64,000 nucleotides of DNA from Sorghum bicolor (lineage: Eukaryota; Streptophyta; Magnoliopsida; Poales; Poaceae): NCBI RefSeq assembly GCF_000003195.3, contig NC_012879.2:39204565-39268564 (forward strand). Reading direction: 5' to 3'. The notes under the pieces were generated by a model. That model was not told the origin of the DNA and made no database searches. It saw only the letters and a list, made by a program, of their open reading frames with translations. Positions 33,950-45,527 of this stretch are shown one piece after another (position 1 is the first letter of the stretch; the number at the start of each line of letters is the position of its first letter). Both the position numbers and the translations under genes were made by a program.

Positions 33950-35275
33950 AGATCCACTTTTTTGCAGCAACATAAGTAAAGGACTAAAAACACGAATTTT
34001 ACCAGACAAATTAGATATAAACTGCCTGATAAAATTTACCTTGCCGATCAAAGACTGGAGATCAGTTCTGTTGGTAGGAGCAACTATCTTATTGATGGCA
34101 TCAATAGATCTCCTACTAATTTCAATTCCTCTCTAATGCACCATGAAACCAAGAAATTGCCCTGCCGATACACCAAATGCACACTTGTTAGGATTCATCT
34201 TTAAACCATGTTTCCTTGTGCACTCCAACACCTTTCGCAGATCGGCAAGATGCTTTGTGAAATCCCTAGACTTAACCACTACATCATCAATGTAAATTTC
34301 TACCAACTTGCCGATGAACTCATGAAAAATAAAATTCATAGCCCTCTGATAAGTAGCCCCAGCATTTTTTAAGCCAAAGGTCATGACTATCCATTGAAAC
34401 AACCCAACATGACCAGGACATCTAAATGCGGTCTTTGGAATATCTTCTTCAGCCATGAATATCTGATTATATCCTGCATTGCCATCCATAAAGGTAATGA
34501 TCCGATGTCCAGCCGCAACATCAACTAGCAAATCGGCAACTGGCATTGGATAACCATCCATCGGCGTAGCCTTGTTAAGATTCCTGAAATCAATGCAAAC
34601 TCGAAGCTTCCCATTTTTCTTGTAAACTGGACCGACATTGGAAATCCACTCGGCATACCGACACTGCCGAAGAAATTTAGCTTCGATAAGTTTAGTTATT
34701 TCAGCCTTAATATCAGGAAGAATATTAGGATTACATCGGCGAGCTGGCTGTGATGTGGCCAAAATCTAGACTTGATAGGTAAGCAATGTTCAACGATCGA
34801 TCGGTCTAAACCAGGCATCTCAGTATAATCCCAAGGAAAGCAATCCTTATATGCCTTTGACAAATTGGTTAACTGTTGCTTACACTCAGAATCTAACTTA
34901 GCACTAATAAACGTAGGTCTTGGCTTATCACCATCACCTATATCTACTTCTACTAAATCATCGGCCGATGTAAACCCCTGGCCTAATTTTCCATCATGAG
35001 CGAACCTATCCATTAAAACTCCTCATCAGAACCGACTGCTTGGATCGGTGGAATTTCATAATCGGCAACCTTGAGGAAATCCTTCTCCCAAATTTCTCCT
35101 GAGATGCACCAGGTCCTCTCATAAGTATCTGCCTCTGCCGATGCAATGACATACGGAGAATCTCATGGGACAATTTCAATCTTGTCGCCTACCCACTGAA
35201 CCAAACACTAGTGCATAGTAGATGGGATGCAACAATTGGCATGAATCCAATCTCTCCCCAACAGTAGGTTATAAG
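33950..35275 (-). pseudogene. Reverse transcriptase and linker of Tat element T2
   Basis: Minus strand: FISAKLDSECKQQLTNLSKAYKDCFPWDYTEMPGL (34696-35013) is the Tat pre-RT linker. RT follows in the next frame (34133-34762): CRYAEWISNVGPVYKKNG, VCIDFRNLNKATPMDGYPMP, FMDGNAGYNQI, AFRCPG, FGLKNAGATYQRAMN, and the YIDDVVVKS box (34283-34294). It runs on as RGIEISRRSIDAINKIV to about 33950, where T1 begins. A frameshift near 34740 and a TAG after FMVH (34133) make it non-functional. YIDDVVVKS and the DGG protease mark the Tat lineage. Confidence 0.88.
35271..35275. repeat. Target-site duplication ATAAG, left of D
   Basis: Pairs with 44568-44572. Confidence 0.92.
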
Positions 35276-36593
35276 TGTTGACACTTGTTAATACCACTTG
35301 AATACTAGGTTGTTATCCCCAGCATGGCACTAGAGTGTACTATGGTATTTATACGCACACAGATAAATCCGCAAGCGCACGGATACCGTTGTAGCTTTTA
35401 TCTGGTTAAAGGTTTTATCGTATCCACAGGGAAATGGAAGAACTGATCTACGCTCTAACTTAACCTAGATAGATAAGTAGGTGTAAATAGGAAAAATGGT
35501 AGAATTGAATAAGAACAATATTAAAGGTAAGATAACAATGGGTGATAATATAGGAATAGATAGTAGAGCAATCTAGTATATGGTGATGGTAGGAGAATAA
35601 AGAGGATAACTATGGTTTCTCTACTTCAAAGGGGTATGTCTATGTCTGGGACGAACCACATGATAAGAATACATCACAAAGGATGCTTATCCATAGGCCG
35701 ATAAACCCTACCCATCCTGCTAACAGGAGGTGGACTATAGGGGACCAACGTAACTGTCACCTACACGGCGTACCACACGATCCAGCTAGACAGGGGATAT
35801 CCACAAGTAATCTAGGTCTAAGCACCACGCTTACACCTATACTACAACTCTCACCTATAGCGTCCTATAGATTAAAGTACTCAAAAGAGTTGTGAACCAT
35901 AACATACATGGATAGTAATTGCATAATGAAATAGAAGTAGATTACTAGAGTCATCCCATGAGCAAGCATGATTAGAAATTGATCATGGCGAAGTACAACC
36001 GGAGGAAGAACCGACAGGCCGGCCTCTCCTCCAATCCTCCCTCGCTCTCCATCTCGCTACTATCTAGATCTACTCTAGTTTATAGAAGAGAAGAGAGCTC
36101 TCATCTCCAGACCCTAGCTTTTGCTTTGTCTATGAATAATGAATAAGGATCAAGGGGTGCCTCCTCTAGGGGCCAGGGGGTCTGCTTATATAGTCCCCTC
36201 AAGTGAATCTGGGCCATCGGATCAAACCGACATTAAACGCATGATTTTCCTTAATCCTTTAGGTCAGTGGAGCATAATCCGCGAGACGGAACCCGATTGG
36301 TTCCTGTAGCTGGGTGGGCGCCCTGCCCCCGAGCCCGCTCGGCTTCCCGTTCGTTTCCGTGGCTTCTAGAGTCTTCTCGATGATAGAAAATTGCGCGGCA
36401 TGTTAATATCTCTATGTAAACCTGACGTGTGGGCCTTTCCTCCATATTTCATGATAACCCCATGCAGAAATAGACAAACACCAAAACTCGTGGAATTCTG
36501 TCAGATAAAACCCTAAGTCCGGGTGTTGGTTGCATTTGGATCCATTTTTTTATTTATTTGATGATTATATTTGGTACTTAAGGACCGTCAACA
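35276..36593 (-). repeat. 3' LTR of D
   Basis: 1318 bp, TGTTGACACTTG…GGACCGTCAACA. Its right (U3) half is homologous to the U3 of A/B/C and E/H, while its left (R/U5) half is different. TATATAAGC on the minus strand at 36185-36192. Confidence 0.92.
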
Positions 36594-36610
36594 ACTCCCC
36601 CAAGCTTACC
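36594..36610 (-). other. Polypurine tract of D
   Basis: Minus strand GGTAAGCTTGGGGGAGT directly before the 3' LTR; the same tract is in H (47178-47194). Confidence 0.88.
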
Positions 36611-39600
36611 TCTTGCTCGTCCCTGAGCAAGGATGGACTCAAGAGTTTCTACAGTGGTTTTATGCCTTAAAAGTACATATGCGTTCAAGCAAGATCTCAT
36701 CTCTGAGTTAGAGTAAACTGTTAAGACTTAAACTTACTCATTTTACCTTTCACCATGGGGCTTGCAACCGTCACTTATGTCTTGAGCAGTTAAAAGATAG
36801 AATGGTCAAGTCAAGCGCCATGTCTCTTGTTCTTTGATCAACTATAGCTCTGGAGTTTTTGCAGATTTTCAAAATAAAACTCAGAGATTCCTTGTATGAC
36901 TCTCTCAATTCTCTCTTTTGTGGTATTTTTGGATCCTTACCAAGGCAGTAATGGTATATGCCTTCTCTCAAAGTATGTGGTATTTTTGGTATGAGGCATA
37001 GTGACATTGCTTTCTCTCTCACCCTACTCTAATAAGGTTTTGATATCTGGAGCTCATAGGTGGGAGACAGCTAATACATATTTACAAAGACATTTATTGC
37101 ATAGTCAAACCATGGATCCAGAGAAACAAGTCAATAAGTCAATATCAAGATGTGCATGTGTGGCGAATGAATGGTGTATGGTGATGATGGTGATAATGGT
37201 GAAAACAATGGTGAAAGTCTAATTCTACTTTTGCTCTTTTGAGGGGATACATACCTTTCTTGCATTTTTAAGCTTTTTGAGGGGAATGAGATGCTCTATA
37301 TTTTCTTGTTTTTTTCTCAGGTAGGTATCTTGTACCCCTAATTCTACTGTCGGACACTTGTCAATTTTTACCTCTCGTCTCACTTTTTTCTTTTCTTCGA
37401 TGTTCCGGGCACTTGCCCCTTTCTATTTCCTCGTATTCACTCTCTCTCTTTTTTCAGAGCACTCACCCTCCTGGAATAATGTAGCATGTGGTAGTAACCA
37501 AAATATCTCGAGCATTTATTTCTAGGGGAATAACAGGGATAGGATAATGTTTTTGGCTATTCTCTCCTAGATAGGAGTAAAATAATTTTGGGTAAATCTA
37601 GAGATGGAAATGAGTGGATGTATGTGGATGCATACTTTCGGAGTAGAAGCAGCATGTATGAGTGAACGTGCAAGTGAGTCTTGATTTTAACCGCATGACA
37701 AGCTCCTAAGGGTCTACATAGTTTGACCACACTCAATGCTCATAAGCAATAAAAAGTAAATGTATCGTTCATAGTCTAATAAGCATGTATATGTGGCTGT
37801 GGTAGGATTTTAAACTCTCATCATACAGGAACTCATCATGCAACATTTTAAAGATTTTCAAAGATAAGATTCTCCATAATTCTAGCATCTCTAGGAACAG
37901 ATAAATAGCAGCTCAATCTTCCCATATCGTATTCGTTAACGACTTAGACTTTAGATCAAGTACTCTTCCCACAAGTTCAGGTTTAGAGCAAATCTTAATT
38001 CATAACAGTCATGCCTAAACTTGTGAGAGATTTCAATTTTGGGAACTAGGCAGAGCAACTATTCATTATTTCCATGTGAGAGCTTATCATAAGAGTTCAT
38101 AGCAAACTTTATTTATTTATTTATGTATTTAGCAAACTAAGCAACGATATATATATAAGCACAAAAATCTTTATTTGGGTTTTTATGATTATGCATCCTT
38201 TTATTATTTGAGTAAAGTATAAACGCGAGTAGAAACACTTAGCTGGGTAAATGGGGGTGCTCTCCCCCAAGCTGAATTTTGATGTAATATCTTCTGATGT
38301 AGCTAGCAGGTGGCGGAGGCGTATTTGAATGTCGGCAGCACCCTGACAGCGATTAGGATGTCCTCCGTCAGCTAGTCTTCTTTGATCCTTGAATTCTGTG
38401 GAGCTCAAATAGACAACAAAGCTTTGTGGAACTAGTTAAGTGTTAACAAAAATATCTAACCTTTATCATGTTGAGCTTCCTCTAATAAATATTACTCTCT
38501 TTGGTAGGATCATAAATTTATTTTTATATTTTCATTTCTATAGGACAGGAATATATTTATTTTATTTTTACACCACCACACTGAATGTACTTTTGGGTTT
38601 TATGCCACGAGCATACTCACAAGGGGCTTACTGTTTTAACATTTTTAATTTCTTTTCAAGATAGCATGATTAACTGACAAGCTATTTATGGAAAGTAAAT
38701 AATTTAAGGGAAAAGAGAATGTAGAAAGGATAAATATGGATAACTACAGATTTTACCTTTCGGTGAGGGTTCAATGAACAATACTTCTCACCGTGTTCAT
38801 TCTTTAGCTGCGTCTTTTGATTCAGGTGCGGACTTTGACATCTGCACCTCTTGATACAGTGTCACCCATGTTCTTCGTTTGCCCAGCAGTTCGAAGTGCG
38901 GCGTTGGCAGCATCCTCCTCAGTGTGTTTGCGCTCGTAGATCCAGGTCCTTCACTTGGTGGAATCTGGGAGTTGTAAAACTCCTTCCGGTTTTGCTCGAA
39001 GTGTACCTGCTCATAGAGACAAGGCAGAGATCAAGTGCATGGGCCCTGTTGGTGGAAAACACCAACAGAACCAAAAGTGTATTTGTTCTTCTCTAACCTT
39101 AAGCATAGTGAGCAAGACAAATTTGATGGATAATAAGATCATGAGTGTAGTATTTAAAACATTTGTCAGATCAGATCGCTCAACCTAATGGAAAGATAAT
39201 CTATCTATATTTATGTTTTTTTATATATCTTCCAAAGATTGAGTGTGCAACATTTTAGCTCATATGATTAGGAGTGTGGGATCACAAAGGTGGAAGGATT
39301 AAACATGTTGAATCGATTGTGTTGGTTAACCTAGTGTTGTAAATCATACACGTTTGTCTCTTTTATTCATATGAACGCCAGAACAAAGGAGAAGCTTAAT
39401 AAAGTGATAGTCAAGTACCTTAAGATGTTACCTTACATGAAGAGTGACGGTACAGTATCACCTTGTGGAAGCTTTCCTTTCTTAGCGGTTGTGCATCGTG
39501 TTTGTGGAACCCTCCATGGATCATCTCTTATAAGCTACGTCTTCGTTGTGTAAATTGTTAAACTTGATGTATCTCTCTATTTGTCTCCAATGTGAGTTTA

Positions 39601-39862
39601 TCTCAGGACTTCCCTTGTGCTTGTCATTCATCCAATCTTCTTGCTCCAATCCTGGAAAGGTTAGTGACAAGAATACCCGATGGAATATTTTTACAATTAT
39701 CCTTATATGCTCAATACACAAGGTAATGTTGTAAATAATTAAATGCTCATGTTACAATCTGATCAGTGCTTATTTTAGGACACTAAGCTTGGCCTTGGGA
39801 AACCATCAATTTATGTCGGCGAAGTGATTTCCCTTCCAACGCTGACCTATATCAAGATCAAC
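36611..39862 (-). other. 3' non-coding block of D, shared with B and H
   Basis: No credible coding frame. Long stretches repeat in B and H: 37550-38450 with 13720-14640 and 48120-49060, and 38930-39810 with B 15920-17210. A second copy of the tract motif CTCCCCCAAGCT is at 38262-38273, 1669 bp from the 3' LTR, exactly the distance seen in H. A chromatin- or RNA-level role is possible but unsupported. Confidence 0.65.
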
Positions 39863-41428
39863 TCAACGAGATCTGCAATATTTATTATAGACATATGCAT
39901 CGACAACCCCCCTTTTAATGTTTTTATAAATAGAAAGGAAGAGGGGCTTGGAGATCTCAAATGTGGTGATGTTGGAGAGACCAATAGATTGGGAAGATGT
40001 TGCATGTGAGCATGGAGTAAATGAAGTGGCTATGAAATAAATTCCATGCTCATTAATGTTATCTTCGTCTCCAATCTGAATGTTCGGAGTTTCTCCTGGA
40101 TTGGTCTCACCTATGTCCTCTTCTGTAGTTGGATGAATCTCATCTTCAAAGGGAGTCAAGAACTCACCATTTGAAATTGAGCCAAAGTCAGAATCCATTA
40201 AGGCTTCTTCCTTATCCATCCATTCTACACATTCTAGCCATTTAGAACTCGTGACCAGGAAAGGGGAGGTGTTAGAATTTTCTATATGGCTTAGCTCTCC
40301 TTCTATGACATTACTTGACATGTCATCCTCATGGTCTTTATGACTCCTATGGTTTGATCGTCTTAATGGATTATTAGGATCATCATGAGACTCAAAAGGA
40401 GAGGGATAAGAGGGGTCTCTAAGGTCAAGGATGGATTTAGAATTTGTGAACATGGAAGCGGAGCAGATAGAATCTTCTATATGGTTTAGCTCTCCTTCAC
40501 TTGATATGTCATCCTTGACTTCTTCATAACACGAACCAGGACATTCTCAAAGAGAACCATTATTGCAAGGATTTGAATTATCCCTGCTTGAAGGTCTCTT
40601 ATGGAACCAAAAGTCTAAACCATCAGCAACTGAAAGATTTAAGGTCAGAATTCCTTCCTCCCTTGGAGAATTTTGGGGTATTGATGGTTTAGGATCGATA
40701 GATAAAGTTTGGGATTGAAGTGGTTGTGATCTGGCTATCAAAACTTCTTCTTTTTGTCTAGGAACTGGTTCTTTCTCTTTCTTAGGGATATAAATGCTAG
40801 GAAACTTTCCACTCAATGAATCAATTAAATCCCTAGCTTCACTAGCAGGTAGGTGATAGAAGGATCCTCTAGAGGCTGTATTCAAGGTTTGCTTATTTTC
40901 CCTACTAAGGCCCTCAAAAAAGTGAATTAGAAGAACTTCTTCTGGAATAGAAAGCTTTGGGCCAGTGAGAGTAAGGTTAATGAAGCGGTCCCATGATTTG
41001 CCAAGAGATTATTTTTCCAGTTGTCTAAAAGAAATAATCTCACGCCGAAGTTCCGCCACTTTGGAGATTGGAAAATATTTAAAAAGAAAATTATTACATA
41101 ACTCCTTTCAATCTCCATGAACACTCTCTACTTTGAGTTTATACCAATGTCTAGCTTTTCCTGTTAAAGAGAACGGAAAGAGCTTCCGTATAAGGGTCTC
41201 ATCGGACATGCCTTCTATGCGAAGGAGGTAACAAACTCGATAAAACTCTCTTAGGTGTGTGTATGGATTTTCTTCACCTTCTCCTGAGAAAGGTTGTTTT
41301 TGAACAAATTCTATGTATTCGGGGTCTATCTCAAAACTAGATGCTATGATAGGCTTTGAAGATTTTGGTGGTTCGAGATGTATGCCCGTAGGTCTATGAA
41401 ACTGATAGATAGACATGTTTGCATTCAT
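39863..41428 (-). pseudogene. gag remnant of D
   Basis: The minus-strand frame 41108-41428 has FSGEGEENPYTHLREFYRVC, LRIEGMSDETLIRKLFPFSL and GKARHWYKL, matching the A gag. Pieces at 40547-40885 (SRGSFYHLPASEARDLID) and 39863-40453 (ending TFEISKPLFLSIYKN) are the gag tail, the last shared with B. Frames are separated by stops and small shifts; no zinc knuckle was found. Confidence 0.7.
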
Positions 41429-41564
41429 GATAGACCAGAGATCAAGGATTAGATAAGAAGAAAGAATAGCAGAGATAAGGCAAAAGATAAAAGGAAAAGT
41501 ATATTTTTTCTTATTTTTTTTAGAAAAATGATTAAGCTAGTTCATAGTCAACTCAGCAACCGTT

Positions 41565-41582
41565 TCCCCGGCAACGGCGCCA
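41565..41582 (-). other. Primer-binding site of D (tRNA-Asp type)
   Basis: The minus strand reads TGGCGCCGTTGCCGGGGA, 8 nt from the LTR. Confidence 0.9.
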
Positions 41583-42322
41583 AAAATGCTTGCTGACACT
41601 TGCTAATACCACTTGAATACTAGGTTGTCATCCCCAGCATGGCACTAGAGTGTACTATAGTATTTATACGCACACAGATAAATCCACAAGTGCATGGATA
41701 CCGTTGTAGCTTTTACCCGGTTAAAGGTTTTATCGTATCCATAGGGAAACACGCTCTAACTTAACCTAGATAGATAAGTAGGTGTAAAAAGGAAAGATGG
41801 TAGAATTGAATAAGAACAATATTAAAGGTAAGATAACAATGGGTGATAATATAGGAATAGATAGTAGAGCAATCTAGTATATGGGCGATGGTAGGAGAAT
41901 AAAGAGAATAACTATGGTTTCTCTACTTCAAAGGGGTATGTCCATGTCTGGGACGAACCACGTCATAAGAATACATCACAAAGGATGCTTATCCATAGGC
42001 CGATAAACCCTAACCGTCCAGCTAACAGGAGGTGGACTACAGGGGACCAACGTAACTGTCACCTACGCGGCCTACCACACGATCCAGCTAGACAGGGGAT
42101 ATCCACAAGTAATCTAGGTCTAAGCACCACGCTTACACCTATACTACAACTCTCACCTATAGCGTCCTATAGATTAAAGTACTCAAAAGAGTTGTGAACC
42201 AGAACATACATGGATAGTAATTGCATAATGAAATAGAAGTAGATTACCAGAGTCATCCCATGAACAAGCTTGATTAGAACTTGATCATGGTGAAGTACAA
42301 CCGGAGGAAGAACTGACAGGCC

Positions 42323-42327
42323 GGCCT
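42323..42327. repeat. Target-site duplication GGCCT, left of E
   Basis: Repeated at 43974-43978. Confidence 0.9.
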
Positions 42328-43973
42328 TGTTGGGTATTCTTAACATCATTACCAAAAGTAGACTTAGTTTTCTAATTCTGATAACGGTGCCAAAAATGCC
42401 AAACCTATCTCTCATACCACTTAAGCCAAGTTGTCATCCCCAGCATGACATGAGAGACGCGGTATTGAAATATGCAGTTGCTCTTCTAAATAAATAATGA
42501 ATGGGATCTGCAAGCGCACAGATTAATACCGATGTAGCAGTTTAACCGGGAAGTATTCGAGGTATCGTTATTTATATTTTTACCACTGGGAAGGGATTAG
42601 TAACCATCAATGTTGATTATAGAATAGAATATGAGATTGAGTATCTATCATTGCATGTATAATTGAGAACATTTATCTAACTTTTCATACAGGGATAAGT
42701 GTCACATAAAAGATATATGAAATAATGAATAGTGAGAAAGATAACTAATCTGATCAGCATAACTTAGCCACATATAAATATGATAAGCACCTCAATTAGA
42801 TATTCTAGCAAGTCATTAGCATCGTATTAGAATGAACTACAAGAATATTTCCTAAGTTATTCTCAACTATATAGTCTAGCATTATCATAGTTAGTGCAAG
42901 CATACTTAGCAATCATTGCAAGACAAGACTACGCCCATGCATAGTGATATTAGTAAGGAATATGAGAAACATAGCAATCACTCCCCTGTAATAATGTTGC
43001 TCTGCCAGCCCAATACATCAGAGGGGGACTATATAAGAATCAATGAAGTTGTCACTATCACGAACTACCCCACGATCTGGCATATTGGGTACAATCGCAG
43101 ATAAATATGGTATAAGCACCACACCTACACAATATCTAACATTTACCCATGGATCCGATGGATAAACGCTATACGATCCTAAACATATATATAGATCAAA
43201 TCTAACTATGCCAAGTATATAACTATGATAAACTAAGAACAATATAATCTTGAATATAAACAAGTAGAGCAAAGTCATAAGCAATATATTGAAGTAGAAC
43301 AAAGTCATATTCATAATATTGAAGAACAAAGATGAATAATTAGAAGAACAATTAAAGAATTACCAAGAATCCTCTTGACAGATCCGGAAACCAATCGAAG
43401 ATTGACTCCTAGTTCTAATCCTATGTAGCTATGCTAATCTAGATGTCTAATTGATGTGGTGTCTCTAATCTTGATCAGAGGCTTCTTCTCCCTTGAGGAA
43501 TAATGAATTAGGGTTGAGAGGCTCTCTCCTCCAGGGGCCAGGGGGTCTGGTTTTATAGTCCCTTCAAGTGAATATGGGCCGTTGGATCAAACCGACATTG
43601 ATTGAACGGTTATCCTTGATCCTTTAGGTCGGTAGAGATTTATCCCGAAAGAGAGTCCTGTTTGGACTCCAGGAGGGGGCGGGCGCCCAGGTCAACTGGG
43701 CCCAGGGCCTAGCTCCGTTCGGCCTCCGCTTCCTTCCCGTGGCTTCTGGAGTCTTCTAGATGTAAGATAATTGTGCAGCACGTTGATATCTCTATGTAAT
43801 CCCGACGTGTGGGCCTTTCTTCCGTATTTCCTGATAACCCCCTGAAGAAATAGACAAACACCAAAACTCATGGAATTCTGTCAGATAAAACCCTAAGTCT
43901 AGATGTTTATTTCATTTGGATCCCTTTCTTTGTTTATTTGATAATTCAATTTGATACTTATGGACCGTCAACA
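42328..43973 (-). mobile_element. Solo LTR E, H subfamily
   Basis: A single 1646-bp LTR, TGTTGGGTATTC…GGACCGTCAACA, matching the LTRs of H (1650 bp) and flanked by GGCCT. No interior, so it arose by LTR recombination. The TATA position reads TTTTATAG near 43550. Confidence 0.92.
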
Positions 43974-43978
43974 GGCCT
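43974..43978. repeat. Target-site duplication GGCCT, right of E
   Basis: Pairs with 42323-42327. Confidence 0.9.
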
Positions 43979-44567
43979 CTCCTCCAATCCTCCCTCGCTC
44001 TCCATCTCGCTACTATCTAGATCTACTCTAGTTTAGAGAAGAGAGGAGAGCTCTCATCTCCAAACCCTAGCTTTTGCTCTATCTATGAATAATGAATAAG
44101 GATCAAGGGGTACCTCCTCCAGGGGCTAGGGGGTCTGCTTATATAGTCCCCTCAAGTGAATATAGGCTGTCGGATCAAACCGACATTAATCGCACGGTTT
44201 TCCTTAATCCTTTAGGTCGGTGGAGCATAATCCGTGCGACGGAAACTGATTGGTTCCTGTAGCTGGGCAGGCGCGCAAGGGGGGAGGGCGGGCGCCCTGC
44301 CCCCAAGCCCGCTCGGCTTCCCGTTCGTTCCCGTGGCTTCTAGAGTCTTCCAGATGATAGAAAATTGCGCGACACGTTAATATCTCTATGTAAACCCGAC
44401 GTGTGGGCCTTTCCTCCATATTTCCTGATAACCCCCTGCAGAAATAGACAAACACCAAAACTCATCGAATACTGTCAGATAAAACCCTAAGTTCGGGTGT
44501 TGGTTGCATTTGGATCCGTTTCTTTATTTATTTGATGATTATATTTGGTACTTAAGGACCGTCAACA

Positions 44568-44572
44568 ATAAG
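44568..44572. repeat. Target-site duplication ATAAG, right of D
   Basis: Pairs with 35271-35275. Confidence 0.92.
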
Positions 44573-45247
44573 CACCCTTTCCGCTGATGACGAAGAAAGT
44601 CGTCGGCAAGGTTTTGCTGCCGATGGTCAACTCGACACATATAGCTCCCTTGACTGGAGACACATTCCCCTCAAAGTCCTTCAGCATCATGTCGGTCTTG
44701 GTCATGTCTTAATCTCCTTTCTCAAGCTTTCGATACACTCCATACGGCATAATATTGATGGCATCCCCACCATCGACTAATATCTTGGTCATTGGCTGCC
44801 CATCAACCCTTCCTTTGACAAACAGAGCTTTAAGATGCTACCTTTCGTTGTGGGTAGGCTTTTCAAAGATAGTCGTCATTGGATCCACAGCCAACTGAGC
44901 TATCTGGTCAGAAAAGTCCACCTCCTCGTCATCACTGGACGGCGCAAGGAATTCCATTGGCAACATAAATACCATAATAACATCTGCCGATGGCCCTTTT
45001 CCTTTAGGATCTGGCTGCTGCTGACCTTCGAACATAGCAGAATTCTCTCCTTTGCTCAGCTCTTCTCGTCTTTCGCGCTGTAGCCTTCTTTTCTGTGTCC
45101 TAGTCAGCCCCTCTGGACACCATGGAGGAAGTTGCGGCTGCCTTACCGATTGGTGGCGATTTTCCCTTGATTCCACTCGATAAGTAATAGCATCCCTGCA
45201 AAATATGAACTCATCAGGAACTCACGCATCCGCCATCTCTTCAAGCT
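44573..45247 (-). pseudogene. gag end and protease of Tat element T2
   Basis: Minus strand: FIFCRDAITYRVESREN and the basic run RTQKRRLQRERREEL (gag/protease junction), then FVKGRVDGQPMTKILVDGGDAINIMPYGVY, a Tat-type retropepsin with DGG instead of D-S/T-G (Asp at 44772-44774). The frame leads to D and resumes beyond it as NLLLGRDWIHANCC (about 35240). It is broken by stops, for example after KLEKGD. J cuts it on the right. Confidence 0.8.
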
Positions 45248-45527
45248 TGTTGACGGTCCTTAATGCTCACATTTAATTGTCAACTAATCGTAGAAAAGGA
45301 TCCAAATGCAACCAACACCTAGACTTCCACGAGTTTTGGTGTTTGTCTATTTGTGTAGGGGGTTATCAGGAAATATGGAAGAAAGGCCCACATGTCGGGA
45401 TTACATAGAGATATTAACATGCCGCGCAATTTTCTACCATCTAGAAGACTCCAGAAGCCACGGGAACGAACGGGGAGGCAATCGGGCTCCGAGGCAGGGC
45501 GCCCGCCCTACTCTCCTGGGCGCCCGC
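45248..45527 (+). mobile_element. LTR fragment J (D subfamily U3, plus orientation)
   Basis: Starts TGTTGACGGTCC and reads as the reverse complement of the right part of the D LTR, including CAGGGCGCCCGCCC. It is cut at 45527 by H; the remainder must lie beyond G, outside the window. Whether it is a solo LTR or the end of an element is unknown. Confidence 0.75.

Larger units (their letters stand above)
35276..44567 (-). mobile_element. Element D: non-autonomous Athila-like element (gag only)
   Basis: LTRs 35276-36593 and 41591-44567 (the second split by solo LTR E) flank a 5-kb interior with, in minus-strand order, a tRNA-Asp type primer site, a gag remnant and about 3.2 kb of non-coding DNA. 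ATAAG duplications lie outside. No protease, RT or integrase was found. It inserted into the protease region of Tat element T2. Confidence 0.9.
41591..44567 (-). repeat. 5' LTR of D, split by solo LTR E
   Basis: Parts 41591-42327 and 43979-44567 join to about 1326 bp, matching the 3' LTR (1318 bp). The first bases are TGCTGACACTTG (one change). Confidence 0.9.

Noticed and set aside
42916..43329. Recurrent frames of about 60-140 codons in LTRs of E and H (also 46101-46517, 52731-53147)
   Set aside because: They are AT-rich, hydrophobic chance frames in R/U5 with differing lengths in each copy and no family signature.
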